Below are positions 53,690 through 62,320 of a DNA stretch of 64,000 bases, one piece after another. The stretch spans positions 124,001 through 188,000 of the forward strand of contig JBMOKU010000055.1 of NCBI GenBank assembly GCA_049324315.1, read 5' to 3'. Origin of the DNA: JBMOKU01 sp049324315. Its GTDB lineage: Bacteria > Bacillota > Clostridia > Peptostreptococcales > Thermotaleaceae. The notes below the pieces were generated by a model that worked only from the letters and a program-made list of their open reading frames with translations, had not been told where the DNA came from and made no database searches. Position numbers and translations under genes: made by a program. The first letter of the stretch is position 1; each line of letters opens with the position of its first letter.

Positions 53690-54523
53690 CTATTTGCTTA
53701 GTAATGCAAACAGTTCTTCTTTTGTTTTGGGTATTCTTTCATCTTTTAGATGGGGCTTGCTTTTTATCAGCTCTTCATATGCTTCAATAATCCAAGGTTT
53801 ATCTAAACCCGCCTCGATCAGCAGTTCATTATCCTGAAAGATTACTTCCGGCAGACCGTCAGCAATGATTTTCCCCTCTTTCATCACAAAAACATGGTCT
53901 GCCCAAGGATATACTCTATCCATGTCATGACTGGAAAGGACGAGGGTTTTTCCTTCCTGATTCAATTCATCAAAAAACGTCATCAAAGACTTGCTGGTGA
54001 CCGGGTCAACAAAGGCTGTAGGTTCGTCCAAAAATATGACATTAGGGTCCATAGCCAATATATCAGCAACAGCAACCCTTTTCTTTTGCCCGCCACTTAA
54101 AAAATGAGTGGGTTTATCTTTTAAATCTAGCACTTCTGTTTTTTCCAATGCATCTAATACTCTTTTCTTTACTTCTTCTTTCGGCAGATCCAAATTCATA
54201 GGCCCAAAGGATACCTCTTGAAATACATTGGCTGAAAACAGCTGAACATTTGCATCTTGAAAAACAATGCCTATGTTTTTTCTGAGGGCTAGCGTCTCTT
54301 CCTTTGTATATCGAATTTCCTGACCATTATACACAATCTTTCCCTTCGCAGGCTTATAAACACCATTGAGGTTTAGAAACAGCGTAGTCTTTCCTGCACC
54401 ATTCGATCCTACAATGGCAATCTTTTTTCCTCTCTCCAAGGAAATGGATAGCTTTGAAAGGGCATAAGTGCCATCAGGATACACATAATCGATATCTTTT
54501 GCTTCTATAATAAATTCTTTCAA
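53690..54523 (-). CDS. cbiO: Energy-coupling factor cobalt transporter ATP-binding protein
   Basis: 277 residues from TTG 54523, six bases after GGAGGAG; a longer frame to 54550 contains the ribosome site itself. Walker A is GSNGAGKTT, the Q-loop VFQD, signature LSGGQKKRVA, Walker B VIFLDEPT and the switch His in SSHDMD. It powers Co2+ uptake with CbiQ/M/N. The position within the operon and the riboswitch upstream fit. Confidence 0.94.
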   Translation of the reverse strand: MKEFIIEAKDIDYVYPDGTYALSKLSISLERGKKIAIVGSNGAGKTTLFLNLNGVYKPAKGKIVYNGQEIRYTKEETLALRKNIGIVFQDANVQLFSANVFQEVSFGPMNLDLPKEEVKKRVLDALEKTEVLDLKDKPTHFLSGGQKKRVAVADILAMDPNVIFLDEPTAFVDPVTSKSLMTFFDELNQEGKTLVLSSHDMDRVYPWADHVFVMKEGKIIADGLPEVIFQDNELLIEAGLDKPWIIEAYEELIKSKPHLKDERIPKTKEELFALLSK

Positions 54524-54557
54524 ATAATCTCCTCCAAACCCACTCTCCACTGTCTCA

Positions 54558-55325
54558 TTATAACATATACGTCAGTATCAAGAGAAAAAATAGCCAAAAA
54601 AGAATGAATCCAATATTTGTTTTCGAAATCGCAAAATCCTCTTCCAGCACTTTTAATTCTCCAGTGTAGCCTCTGGCGGACAATGCTAGATACAATTCAT
54701 TGGAACGATGGAATGCCTTGATAAACAGGTTTGATATTAATTGCCCTAAAGAATGATAGCTTTTATAGTAAGAGCTGTACCCCAGCCTACAATCTTGTGA
54801 AACGTAAATCATCGCTCCCGTCTCCATCAACACGAAGATAAAGCGGTAAATCAGAATCATCAGTTCGATAAGAATGCCAGGTATTTTCAGCCTTTTTAGC
54901 AAGCTGATGATATCCACCATGGGAGTTGTCAAAGCCAATAAATATAAGCATGTTACTGCTGCATAAGCTCGTGTGAAAACAACTGCGGCCTCTTTGAATC
55001 CTTGCTTGCTGATTCCAACCATCCACTCCCCTATGGGAAACCCAATCATCAAAAGATTTGCATCTTTCGTTATGTCTATTGCAATTCCTGCAACGCCCAT
55101 GATCAAAAAAAGCATGGGAAGCATCATAAAACCCGCATAAGTCTTAGCAGGTATCCGGGCTTTGAATACAATTAAAAACGACATAAAGGTTATTACAATG
55201 GCATGCAATAACCAAGATGTGTTTAGTAGAGAAATCATTAAAGTAAAAATTGCCAAACAAAATTTCTCTATGGGGTGTATAGCTTTCCATTTATTAATAT
55301 AAGCATATTGGTCTATTGTGATCAT
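54558..55325 (-). CDS. cbiQ: Energy-coupling factor cobalt transporter transmembrane protein
   Basis: 255 residues with about five membrane helices. The coupling-helix motif ALSARGYTGE-like segment (FHRSNELYLALSARGYTG) near the C-terminus is the A-R-G signature of ECF T-components. It begins 1 bp after the cbiN stop. It couples the CbiM/N substrate component to CbiO. Confidence 0.93.
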   Translation of the reverse strand: MITIDQYAYINKWKAIHPIEKFCLAIFTLMISLLNTSWLLHAIVITFMSFLIVFKARIPAKTYAGFMMLPMLFLIMGVAGIAIDITKDANLLMIGFPIGEWMVGISKQGFKEAAVVFTRAYAAVTCLYLLALTTPMVDIISLLKRLKIPGILIELMILIYRFIFVLMETGAMIYVSQDCRLGYSSYYKSYHSLGQLISNLFIKAFHRSNELYLALSARGYTGELKVLEEDFAISKTNIGFILFWLFFLLILTYML

Positions 55326-55622
55326 CTAACTGTTAACCACCTTGTTACCTTTTTTTTTACCTACATGATAGCCAATAAAATAAGCGATAAAACCTGCACC
55401 AAGGGCAGCTTGTAATGAAAACAACAAGCTTTCGGTTTCTCCACTAGGTGGCTCCCATATGGAACTGAACCATGGTTCATAATCTGGGCGCAGTTCTGTT
55501 ATCATCTCTTCAGCTGCACCATCTGCACCTCCAAATTCTGCACTACGATTTATGATTAAAGGAATAACCGCAATTAGAATAACCAATACAATCAATAGTA
55601 AGTTCTTCTTTGCCAAGCTCAT
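55326..55622 (-). CDS. cbiN: Cobalt transport protein CbiN
   Basis: 98 residues with two membrane helices (about 7-24 and 67-85) around an extracytoplasmic loop rich in acidic and Gly residues (GGADGAAEEM...PWFSSIWEPPSGE), the CbiN hallmark. It starts at the last base of the cbiM stop codon (TAATG overlap). Confidence 0.93.
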   Translation of the reverse strand: MSLAKKNLLLIVLVILIAVIPLIINRSAEFGGADGAAEEMITELRPDYEPWFSSIWEPPSGETESLLFSLQAALGAGFIAYFIGYHVGKKKGNKVVNS

Positions 55623-56368
55623 TATTTCCCCTCCCTTGCGAAAGACAATTCCTCTAATTCCTGCTGATTATAGGCCGTTAGGATATTGTAAATCACCACG
55701 GTCAGCAAACCTTCGCTGATGGCTAAAGGAATCTGGGTTACGGCAAATATACCCAGGAACTTGGTGATAGCAGCAAACATTCCTGCATCTGTGGGGAATG
55801 CAATCCCCAATTGTACGGAAGTAACCACGTAGGTAATCAAATCCCCCAAGGCAGCAGCAGAAAAAACACATATACTTTGAGAAGCACCAGATTTTTTCAG
55901 TAGCTTATAAACTGCAAAGGAAGCAAAGGGCCCGGCTATTCCCATGGAAAATACATTGGCTCCTAAGGTTGTCAGTCCTCCATGGGCAAGCAGCACTGCT
56001 TGGAACAAAAGTACGATCAAGCTCAGCACACTGGCGGCCGTCGGTCCAAAAAGGATGGCTCCCAATCCCACACCGGTAGGATGAGAACTGCTTCCTGTTA
56101 CTGAGGGCAGTTTAAGGGCTGAAAGAACAAAGGCAAATGCCCCGCACAGTCCCAGAAGCATTTTCATATTAGGGTTATGATCCGTAATTTTTTTGATGGA
56201 TTTTATCCCCATCACGATGAAGGGTATCGATACGACAAACCAGAAGGCTGCCCAAACCGGCGGCAAAAAACCCTCCATGATATGCATGGCAAATACGGGC
56301 TGTGGTGATAATACCATGACGAAAAAACTAAAAACTGCTGTTAAAATGATGTGTTTCTTGACTTTCAT
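55622..56368 (-). CDS. cbiM: Cobalt ECF transporter S component CbiM
   Basis: 248 residues from ATG 56368 with AGGAGG upstream (ATG at 56389 lies before the ribosome site). A signal peptide (to about AFA) is removed so that the mature N-terminus begins MHIMEGFLPPVWA, where Met-His binds Co2+. Six to seven helices follow; GSSSHPTGVGLGAILFGP is family-typical. First gene of cbiMNQO and directly behind the cobalamin riboswitch. Confidence 0.95.
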   Translation of the reverse strand: MKVKKHIILTAVFSFFVMVLSPQPVFAMHIMEGFLPPVWAAFWFVVSIPFIVMGIKSIKKITDHNPNMKMLLGLCGAFAFVLSALKLPSVTGSSSHPTGVGLGAILFGPTAASVLSLIVLLFQAVLLAHGGLTTLGANVFSMGIAGPFASFAVYKLLKKSGASQSICVFSAAALGDLITYVVTSVQLGIAFPTDAGMFAAITKFLGIFAVTQIPLAISEGLLTVVIYNILTAYNQQELEELSFAREGK

Positions 56369-56423
56369 TTCTTTCCCTCCTGCTATCATACGAATCTATG
56401 AAATCTATCCTTAATAAAGGAGC

Positions 56424-56454
56424 AATAAAAAAATCTAACTTCAGAGTTAGATTT
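56424..56454 (-). terminator. Expression-platform terminator of the cobalamin riboswitch
   Basis: On the minus strand AAATCTAACT-CTGA-AGTTAGATTT then TTTTTATTG, between the riboswitch and the cbiM ribosome site. Consistent with attenuation by cobalamin. Confidence 0.8.
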
Positions 56455-56504
56455 ACGACGGTTTATTACCCGATTTGTTCTTATGGTAATAAGGCAATCG
56501 TTGT

Positions 56505-56690
56505 CTGCTTCCCTCCGAAGGCAACTGATTCCAGATACAGGCAGGTTTCCTGGCTAGCGCGTCTTCCTACTACCTCGTCTTCCTTGTTGCCAAGTGACAT
56601 ACTGAGGGTTCGTCTTCGCTTACAGTAGCGGGGGCTGCACCGGATTTACACCGGACTTCCCTATTATCCATAAAAATGGCACCTATATCT
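56505..56690 (-). ncRNA. Cobalamin (B12) riboswitch
   Basis: On the minus strand the conserved segments run in order: GGGAAGTCCGGTGTAAATCC, GCAGCCCCCGCTACTGTAAG, the junction GTCACTTGGCAAC, and the B12-box region AGCCAGGAAACCTGCCTGTAT. It lies between cbiL and cbiM; a terminator hairpin follows. Confidence 0.95.
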
Positions 56691-56837
56691 TTTTGTATTC
56701 GATTTCTTATTAGTATTATATCAAAAGGGATTTTATGATACAATAAATATGCTTATTTCGTGATTTTCATGGTATATTCTTATACTTTCCTATGGAATTT
56801 GCCGCTCCTTTTAGCAAATCATATATCCTTCACAAAA

Positions 56838-57539
56838 CTAAGCAGTAATATTCTTGTTGATAACAATGGTTGAAAAATAAGATATTTGCCCTTTATCCAC
56901 ATTCTCCAGATTTCGATAAACCTTCTCTTCTTCAAGGGAAGAATTGCTGACCAGGATGGCATGCTTCTCCAGTTTATGTTCTTTGATTTTGTCAATAATA
57001 TCTTGGAAGTTTTTATACACCTTCATCAATACGATGGAGTTAAAATTGGCCAAAGCAAAATCAATTTTTTCATGATCTGTCGTACAAGGAACAACAACGA
57101 GAGAGTCTTTATCAAAAACCAATGGCATGTTATGACTGGCAGCAATATTGGCAAAGGAAGTTATGCCCGGCACCGTCTCTATGTCAATTTTACCTTGCAA
57201 TCTGATTAACAGGTATATATATGTACTGTAGGTCATGGAATCCCCTAATGTAATGAACGCCACATTCTTTCCACCTTTTACCTGTGCCTCAATATCTTCA
57301 GCAATCTCATCCCATGCTTCATTTTTTTCCTCTTCATTAAAATTCATAGGAAAGTGCTTTTGGATAATCTCTGCTTTCGGGTTAATATAATCCTTTACAA
57401 TGGATAATGCAAGGCTGTCCCCACCTTTTTTAGCTTCCGGTGTAAAGATTACATCAATACTTTCCAGAATCTTTACAGCCTTTAACGTCAAAAGAGAACT
57501 GTCTCCCGGCCCTGTTCCTATTCCGTATAGTTTTGCCAT
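56838..57539 (-). CDS. cbiL: Precorrin-2/cobalt-factor II C20-methyltransferase
   Basis: 233 residues from ATG 57539 (AAAGG nine bases upstream). Tetrapyrrole methylase fold with GIGTGPGDSSLLTLKAVKIL as the SAM-binding N-terminus, GDSMTYSTYIYL and VPGITSFANIAA. Members closest to this pattern act as CobI/CbiL at C20. Separated from cbiK by a terminator and upstream of the riboswitch, so probably an own transcript. Other anaerobic-route cbi genes are elsewhere. Confidence 0.92.
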   Translation of the reverse strand: MAKLYGIGTGPGDSSLLTLKAVKILESIDVIFTPEAKKGGDSLALSIVKDYINPKAEIIQKHFPMNFNEEEKNEAWDEIAEDIEAQVKGGKNVAFITLGDSMTYSTYIYLLIRLQGKIDIETVPGITSFANIAASHNMPLVFDKDSLVVVPCTTDHEKIDFALANFNSIVLMKVYKNFQDIIDKIKEHKLEKHAILVSNSSLEEEKVYRNLENVDKGQISYFSTIVINKNITA

Positions 57540-57610
57540 TTTCGTCATCCTTTCTAGATATAAAGATATTCAACTTCGTTATTATATCATAACTATTTAC
57601 AACTCAAAAA

Positions 57611-57646
57611 GAAAAAATCATCAGCAATCTGTTGTCTGCTGATGAT
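57611..57646 (-). terminator. Terminator between cbiK and cbiL
   Basis: On the minus strand ATCATCAGCA-GACAACAGAT-TGCTGATGAT followed by T6, just after the cbiK stop. Confidence 0.85.
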
Positions 57647-57655
57647 TAAACTATT

Positions 57656-58453
57656 CTATAATTTTTCTACTGCCTCTTTGGTATGTTCCAGATAAATCTT
57701 TTGAATTTCTACATTTTCACCAAGACCATGGATATACGTATCCACCTCAAAGCCTTCCTTTTGCAGGATGCATTTCCATGAATCCTCTTCATCTCCTGCC
57801 ATATCGTTGACGGTATGATCACCAGCTACCAGCATCAGCGGCATTAATGTCACTTTTCGAATGTTCTTTTCCTGGAGTTTTTTGATGACACTGTCAATTT
57901 CAGGGTATCCTTCAACGGTTCCGACAAAAACGTTTTTCATATCTAAATCTTCAAAAACATATTGAATGCATGCATAAGCTGCATTGATTGGATGGTCTGT
58001 CCCGTGTCCCATAAATACAACTGCTTCTTGGTCTTCCAATTCATAAATCTGGTTTTTTAGGGCTTCGGCCACACTTTTATAATCATCTATGGTTGTGAGC
58101 AGTGGATTCCCAACGACTAATTTTTCAAATTCATCTTGGAAAGGAGCTGTCTCTCGCAAAACATCATGATATTCGTAACCACAGATGATATGAAGGGGCT
58201 GCAGTACTACATGGGTATATCCTTCTTCCTTTAGCTTACGAAGCGCCTCTGTAGGGCTATCTACCATGATGCCATCCCTTTTTTTCAACACCTTCATCAC
58301 CATCTCCGAGGTAAATGCCCTTCGTATCTCATATCCTGGGAAATGTTCCTTAATGCAGTTTTCTACTGCATCAATGTTCAATTTTCTTGTCTGTTCATAG
58401 CTTGTTCCAAAGCTGGTTACCAAAATTGCTTTTTTCATTTTATCCTGTGTCAT
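57656..58453 (-). CDS. cbiK: Sirohydrochlorin cobaltochelatase
   Basis: 265 residues. KKAILVTSFGTSYEQTR at the N-terminus, MGHGTDHPINAAY with the metal-ligand His and LMLVAGDHTVNDMAG with the second His pair are those of class II CbiK chelatases, which insert Co2+ into sirohydrochlorin. The start could be at 58453 or 58438. It follows the LytTR gene by 37 bp and may be cotranscribed. The full complement for B12 is not in this window. Confidence 0.94.
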   Translation of the reverse strand: MTQDKMKKAILVTSFGTSYEQTRKLNIDAVENCIKEHFPGYEIRRAFTSEMVMKVLKKRDGIMVDSPTEALRKLKEEGYTHVVLQPLHIICGYEYHDVLRETAPFQDEFEKLVVGNPLLTTIDDYKSVAEALKNQIYELEDQEAVVFMGHGTDHPINAAYACIQYVFEDLDMKNVFVGTVEGYPEIDSVIKKLQEKNIRKVTLMPLMLVAGDHTVNDMAGDEEDSWKCILQKEGFEVDTYIHGLGENVEIQKIYLEHTKEAVEKL

Positions 58454-58490
58454 TTCATCTGCCTCTTTCTTTGATATTGTGTATCCCTAT

Positions 58491-58853
58491 TTATAACACC
58501 TCTATATGATCATAAAGCTTTCTTTCATTCTGTTTTGTAATCAACGCTTTTTCCTTAGTATGCTCCATTACTACAAAGGTTTCTAACTCCGTGGAAACAA
58601 CTTTTTGGATCAACATCAGGTTAATGATATAGGATTGATGGGCTCTGAAGAAATGTCGATTGTCCAGTTTTTTTTCTATACTATTCAAACTGGCATTAAT
58701 ACTAAAAACGTCTCCATCTATGGTATGTATATCTGTTTTTCTTCCATTTTTCACGAACATAATAATGTTTCGCTTGGGTATAAACAGCCGTTCATTCCCA
58801 TGCTTTACACATACTTTTCCATGGATTAACTTCATTGTTTTCATATCTTCCAT
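58491..58853 (-). CDS. Stand-alone LytTR DNA-binding protein
   Basis: 120 residues from ATG 58853 (GGGG nine bases upstream; longer in-frame starts to 58883 exist). The whole chain is a LytTR domain: IHGKVCVKHGNERLFIPKRNIIMFV, HTIDGDVFSINASLNSIE, FFRAHQSYIINLMLI. No receiver or membrane domain is present. Such proteins bind DNA as transcriptional regulators in Firmicutes. Position before cbiK suggests a link with cobalt/tetrapyrrole control, but this is only proximity. Confidence 0.86.
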   Translation of the reverse strand: MEDMKTMKLIHGKVCVKHGNERLFIPKRNIIMFVKNGRKTDIHTIDGDVFSINASLNSIEKKLDNRHFFRAHQSYIINLMLIQKVVSTELETFVVMEHTKEKALITKQNERKLYDHIEVL

Positions 58854-58903
58854 GCTTCTCATCCCCAAAAATTGTAATATCATGATAAGTCACACTAAAT
58901 GCG

Positions 58904-58999
58904 TTACATCCGCTACGCCACGGGGACAGTTCCATCGTCTTCCCTTCGGTCCTCCGCTACGCTCCGGAGACGCTCGAACCGTCCCCATGACTCCGCTAC
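58904..58999. repeat. 96-bp hairpin repeat, copy 2
   Basis: Same orientation as copy 1 at 32124-32219, with six differences. A T-to-C change at 58939 and an A-to-G change at 58969 preserve one base pair of the inner stem (CGTCTTCC/GGAGACG). Lies upstream of the LytTR gene. Confidence 0.8.
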
Positions 59000-59076
59000 T
59001 TTGTGATTGTTATAACATAATAGCATCTATCATTATATAAAATACAGGATAAAATTTCAACAATACCAAAATAGGT

Positions 59077-59165
59077 TTCACCCGAGCAAGACTTGGGGGA
59101 TGGTCCACTGTCCGGCACGCTTTTTGCCGGACGGAGGCCCTATCCCCATGTGTTGCTCGGGTGAA
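59077..59165. repeat. Compound hairpin element downstream of cysNC
   Basis: Three nested perfect stems: TTCACCCGAGCAA/TTGCTCGGGTGAA (59077-59089 with 59153-59165), GGGGAT/ATCCCC, and GTCCGGC/GCCGGAC (59110-59116 with 59126-59132). No T run follows, so it is not a plain terminator. Could be a small structured RNA, a REP element or mRNA 3'-end stabiliser. Confidence 0.7.
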
Positions 59166-59179
59166 CTCATGAATAATCT

Positions 59180-61009
59180 TTATTGAATCAAGTTTACAAG
59201 GGATTCTGCTATTTTATCGGAATTGATTTCCCAATGATCTACATACAGCATAATTACCGGATAATCCGACTTTTCGTAATAAAATTGCTTATCATCGCCG
59301 TCATATATTCCACTGGGACTTCTTCTCTTACATACTTCTTCTGTGGCTTCCACAAGAACTTCAATATATTGATCTTCGCCGATGACTTTTTTCGCAAATT
59401 CCCTATCTTGTTTAAATCTACCGACTGAGGTAACGATGGTAATCGTGCCGCTGTCGGCAAATAGATTGGCTACTTCTGCGATTCTCCTGGTCTGTTCATG
59501 GGCATCACCCTCTGTGAATTCTAAGTCTGAACTTAGCCCAAATCTCATATTTGCTGAATCCAGATAGTATACTCTTTTACCCAAGTCAAATAGTTTTTTC
59601 TCCAGCTTTACTGCAATTTCATTTTTACCACATCCGGGAAGACCTGTCAACCATATGACCGTCCCTCTTTGGTCGTACGCATTTTCTCTATCTTTCCGTG
59701 AAACCAGCCTTTTTCTAGGTGAAATGTTTATACTTTTCGTCACAATTTCCCTATTTTTCAAGGAATCTTCTATACCGGTTATGATACCCCCACCGCTTAC
59801 GTCATATCCATCCACAATGACGAATCTGCCGGTATTTTGAAGACTGCTGAATTCATCAAAACATACCATCTGTTTTGTCTTGATGGTAACTTTAGCCACA
59901 TCATTTCTTTTTACCACATGGGATTGATCCGTTTCTTCCAAGGTGGAAGCATCAATAATTCTATCAATGGAAAAAATCTCACATTCCACTTCTTGTGTTG
60001 CAAGCTTCAGTGTATATTTTTTATCTCTTACCAGGTCATTCTTTCCCATCCAGAACAAGTTGGCATTGAACAGGTTTCCGGTTAAAACCGAATCCTTTCT
60101 ATGAGAAATAATTTCTCCTCTTTTATTAAAAAATTCGTCCTCTACAGTGATGCCCACGGACATTCCTGCAGACACCCGATCAAGCTTCCCGTGATGATTC
60201 CAACATTCAATGGACTTTACCTTGGTAACCTTATTGCTGGGAAGGATCACAATCTCATCCCCTACCCGCAGGGTACCTGACTCAATCCTCCCGGCTATAA
60301 TCCTTCTGTGGTCAAATTTATAAACGTCTTGAATGGGGAAGCGCAGGGGTTTCTCCTCTATCCCCTTTTCCTTTTCAATGAAATCCATCGATTTTAGAAT
60401 ACATTTACCTCTGTACCAAGGCATCTTCGGAGACTCCATTGACACATTTTCTCCATAAAATGCCGAGATAGGAATATATTCTTGGGGATAGATGTTCAGA
60501 CCATTTAGAAATATATTGAACTCCCGCTGAATCTGCTGGAATCTGCCTTGATCATAATTTACCAAGTCCATCTTGTTTACAATCACATATACCTTCTCAA
60601 TTCCCAGCAAAGAAAGAATGTATCCATGCCTTCTGGATTGTTCCTGAATTCCTTCATTGGCATCGATAAGCAAAAATGCTGCTTCTGCATTGGCTGCACC
60701 GGAGATCATGTTTTTCAAAAACTCTTTGTGTCCCGGTGCATCAATAATGACATAATCTCTCTTCTCTGTTGAGAATCTCAGTTGTGTCGTATCGATGGTT
60801 ATCCCTTGCTTCTGTTCTTCCTCGAAAGCATCCAAGAGATATGCATATTCAAAGTCCTTACCTTTTTCTTTGGATATTCTTTTCACTTTATCCACGGCAC
60901 CTTCCGGCAGAGAGTCTGTATCATACAATAACTTGCCGATCAAGGTGGATTTTCCATGGTCAACGTGCCCAACTACAACAATATTTAGTATTTCTTTGCT
61001 CTGTTCCAT
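59180..61009 (-). CDS. cysNC: CysN-type sulfate adenylyltransferase subunit 1 fused to degenerate APS-kinase-like domain
   Basis: 609 residues. The GTPase part (1-430) has GHVDHGKS (14-21), DAPGH (90-94) and NKMD (145-148), EF-Tu-like. The C-terminal part (about 447-609) matches CysC by fold and order, but its P-loop is GLPGCGKNE (456-464), with Asn where Ser/Thr must follow Lys, DGDNxR is DSANMR (484-489), and the ISPF-like substrate motif is replaced by SVGRF. So APS kinase activity is doubtful. CysN activity with CysD appears intact. Last gene of the aprA-aprB-cysD-cysN order. Confidence 0.92.
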   Translation of the reverse strand: MEQSKEILNIVVVGHVDHGKSTLIGKLLYDTDSLPEGAVDKVKRISKEKGKDFEYAYLLDAFEEEQKQGITIDTTQLRFSTEKRDYVIIDAPGHKEFLKNMISGAANAEAAFLLIDANEGIQEQSRRHGYILSLLGIEKVYVIVNKMDLVNYDQGRFQQIQREFNIFLNGLNIYPQEYIPISAFYGENVSMESPKMPWYRGKCILKSMDFIEKEKGIEEKPLRFPIQDVYKFDHRRIIAGRIESGTLRVGDEIVILPSNKVTKVKSIECWNHHGKLDRVSAGMSVGITVEDEFFNKRGEIISHRKDSVLTGNLFNANLFWMGKNDLVRDKKYTLKLATQEVECEIFSIDRIIDASTLEETDQSHVVKRNDVAKVTIKTKQMVCFDEFSSLQNTGRFVIVDGYDVSGGGIITGIEDSLKNREIVTKSINISPRKRLVSRKDRENAYDQRGTVIWLTGLPGCGKNEIAVKLEKKLFDLGKRVYYLDSANMRFGLSSDLEFTEGDAHEQTRRIAEVANLFADSGTITIVTSVGRFKQDREFAKKVIGEDQYIEVLVEATEEVCKRRSPSGIYDGDDKQFYYEKSDYPVIMLYVDHWEINSDKIAESLVNLIQ

Positions 61010-61023
61010 CCCTTGCCCCCCCT

Positions 61024-61830
61024 TTACATATATCCTTCTTTTCTCAGCTTTTGCATTGCGTGGGACTCTTCCTGATCCTGTGCCCTTCCTGCCCGTTCTG
61101 ATTCTTTTGTATTCTTAAGCTCCTGGATAATATCTTCTACCGTAGCTGCATTTGACTCAATAGGATTCGTACAGGGTGCACATCCAAGGCTCCTATAACG
61201 CTTTCCATCCTTTGCAAAATACAAATCAACAACCGGTATATTTTCTCGTTTGATATACTCCCAGATATCAATTTCATTCCAATGCAGGATGGGATGCACG
61301 CGGATATGATTGCCTTTTTGAAAGTTGGTTTTAAATTGGTCCCATAATTCCGGAGGCTGATCGGTGTAATCCCATTCGCAATCCCCGTTTCTCTCGCTGA
61401 ACACCCTCTCTTTGGAACGAGAACCTTCTTCGTCCCGGCGAATCCCTAAGATCAAGCCTTCGAACCCATAGTTTTTTACTACTTGCTGTAATCCCTCCGT
61501 CTTTAAGGCCTTACAGCATACCATTCTCCCTTTTTCCGGGCCCATGCCTTCCTTCAAGGCCTCCTGATTAATATTCACAATCAAATCCAAATTATATTCC
61601 TTCGTCATGCGGTCACGAAATTCAATCATCTCCGGTATCTTAAATGTGGTATCTACGTGGATAAACGGAAAAGGGCAGTGTCCGAAAAAAGCCTTTTTAG
61701 CCAGCCAAAGCAGTACCGTTGAATCCTTACCAATAGACCAAAGCATTCCCAATTTCCCAAAATGCTTATATGCTTCCCTTAAAATATATATACTCTGTGC
61801 TTCCAATCGATCTAAGCGATCCATTACCAT
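61024..61830 (-). CDS. cysD: Sulfate adenylyltransferase subunit 2
   Basis: 268 residues of the PAPS-reductase/ATP-pyrophosphatase fold. WSIGKDSTVLLWLAKKAF near residue 36 is the PP-loop (SGGKDS-type, here S-I-G-K-D-S), followed by FIHVDTTFKIPEM and CALKTEG-type elements. It adenylylates sulfate with ATP to APS, driven by GTP hydrolysis on CysN. It lies 14 bp upstream of cysNC, and GGAGGG precedes its start (ATG at 61830; 61824 is possible). Confidence 0.95.
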   Translation of the reverse strand: MVMDRLDRLEAQSIYILREAYKHFGKLGMLWSIGKDSTVLLWLAKKAFFGHCPFPFIHVDTTFKIPEMIEFRDRMTKEYNLDLIVNINQEALKEGMGPEKGRMVCCKALKTEGLQQVVKNYGFEGLILGIRRDEEGSRSKERVFSERNGDCEWDYTDQPPELWDQFKTNFQKGNHIRVHPILHWNEIDIWEYIKRENIPVVDLYFAKDGKRYRSLGCAPCTNPIESNAATVEDIIQELKNTKESERAGRAQDQEESHAMQKLRKEGYM

Positions 61831-61860
61831 GCTCCCTCCATTTCTTAGGCTTCTGAAATA

Positions 61861-61993
61861 AAATAACTGGTCAAAGATGCTGAGGATATTTTGTGTCAGA
61901 CAAGGAGACAGGTTCCGCTGCTAGCATCGCTATCAGTGGGTTCTGTCGACGCAGTATGCCGCAAAATAGACCAGCATACTGACTTGTTATTTT
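61861..61993. mobile_element. Fold-back (MITE-like) element between aprB and cysD
   Basis: A 133-bp imperfect palindrome: the left half (AAATAACTGGTCAAAG...) resembles the inverse of the right half (AAATAACAAGTCAGTATGC...) at about 70 percent. It contains CTGGTCTATTTTGCGGCATAC, reminiscent of repeats in many Firmicutes (recollection, not searched). GC-richer than flanks; no gene. It occupies nearly the whole gap inside the sulfate operon. Confidence 0.6.
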
Positions 61994-62005
61994 GTTGAAG
62001 ATGCC

Positions 62006-62320
62006 TTAATACTTGTTTGAATCACTGCGGTTAATCTGCAGGCAGTGTTTATGGTTATGACTGTCCATAATACACCAATTCAGGTAATTCCCATACTTCT
62101 TTATGTATAGGCGACCTCCCTTGCCACCCATATCCAAGCCCAAATAATATTGGATTGCTCCGGTAGGACATTCCTTTAGACATGCGGTGCATCCCCAGCA
62201 CTCCTTTGGATATTTCATAAATGCTTCACCGTTTTCCTTAGTGTAAATCAGGTTGCCGGGACATATATCAGCACATTTCCCACAAGAGATACATTTAGAC
62301 CCGTCAATTCGTATGCTCAT
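62006..62320 (-). CDS. aprB: Adenylylsulfate reductase beta subunit (AprB-like ferredoxin)
   Basis: 104 residues from ATG 62320 (AGGG nine bases upstream; ATG at 62329 is adjacent to that site). Two 4Fe-4S motifs, CISCGKCADICP and CWGCTACLKECP, followed by the AprB-type tail with GGKGGRLYIKK, which interacts with AprA. The unit is shorter than dissimilatory AprB (about 150 residues). It overlaps aprA by 17 bp and so is coupled to it. Confidence 0.9.
   Translation of the reverse strand: MSIRIDGSKCISCGKCADICPGNLIYTKENGEAFMKYPKECWGCTACLKECPTGAIQYYLGLDMGGKGGRLYIKKYGNYLNWCIMDSHNHKHCLQINRSDSNKY

Noticed and set aside
60840..61118. Open frames of 107-110 residues on the + strand across the cysNC/cysD junction
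   Set aside because: They cross two certain genes in antisense and show no ribosome site.
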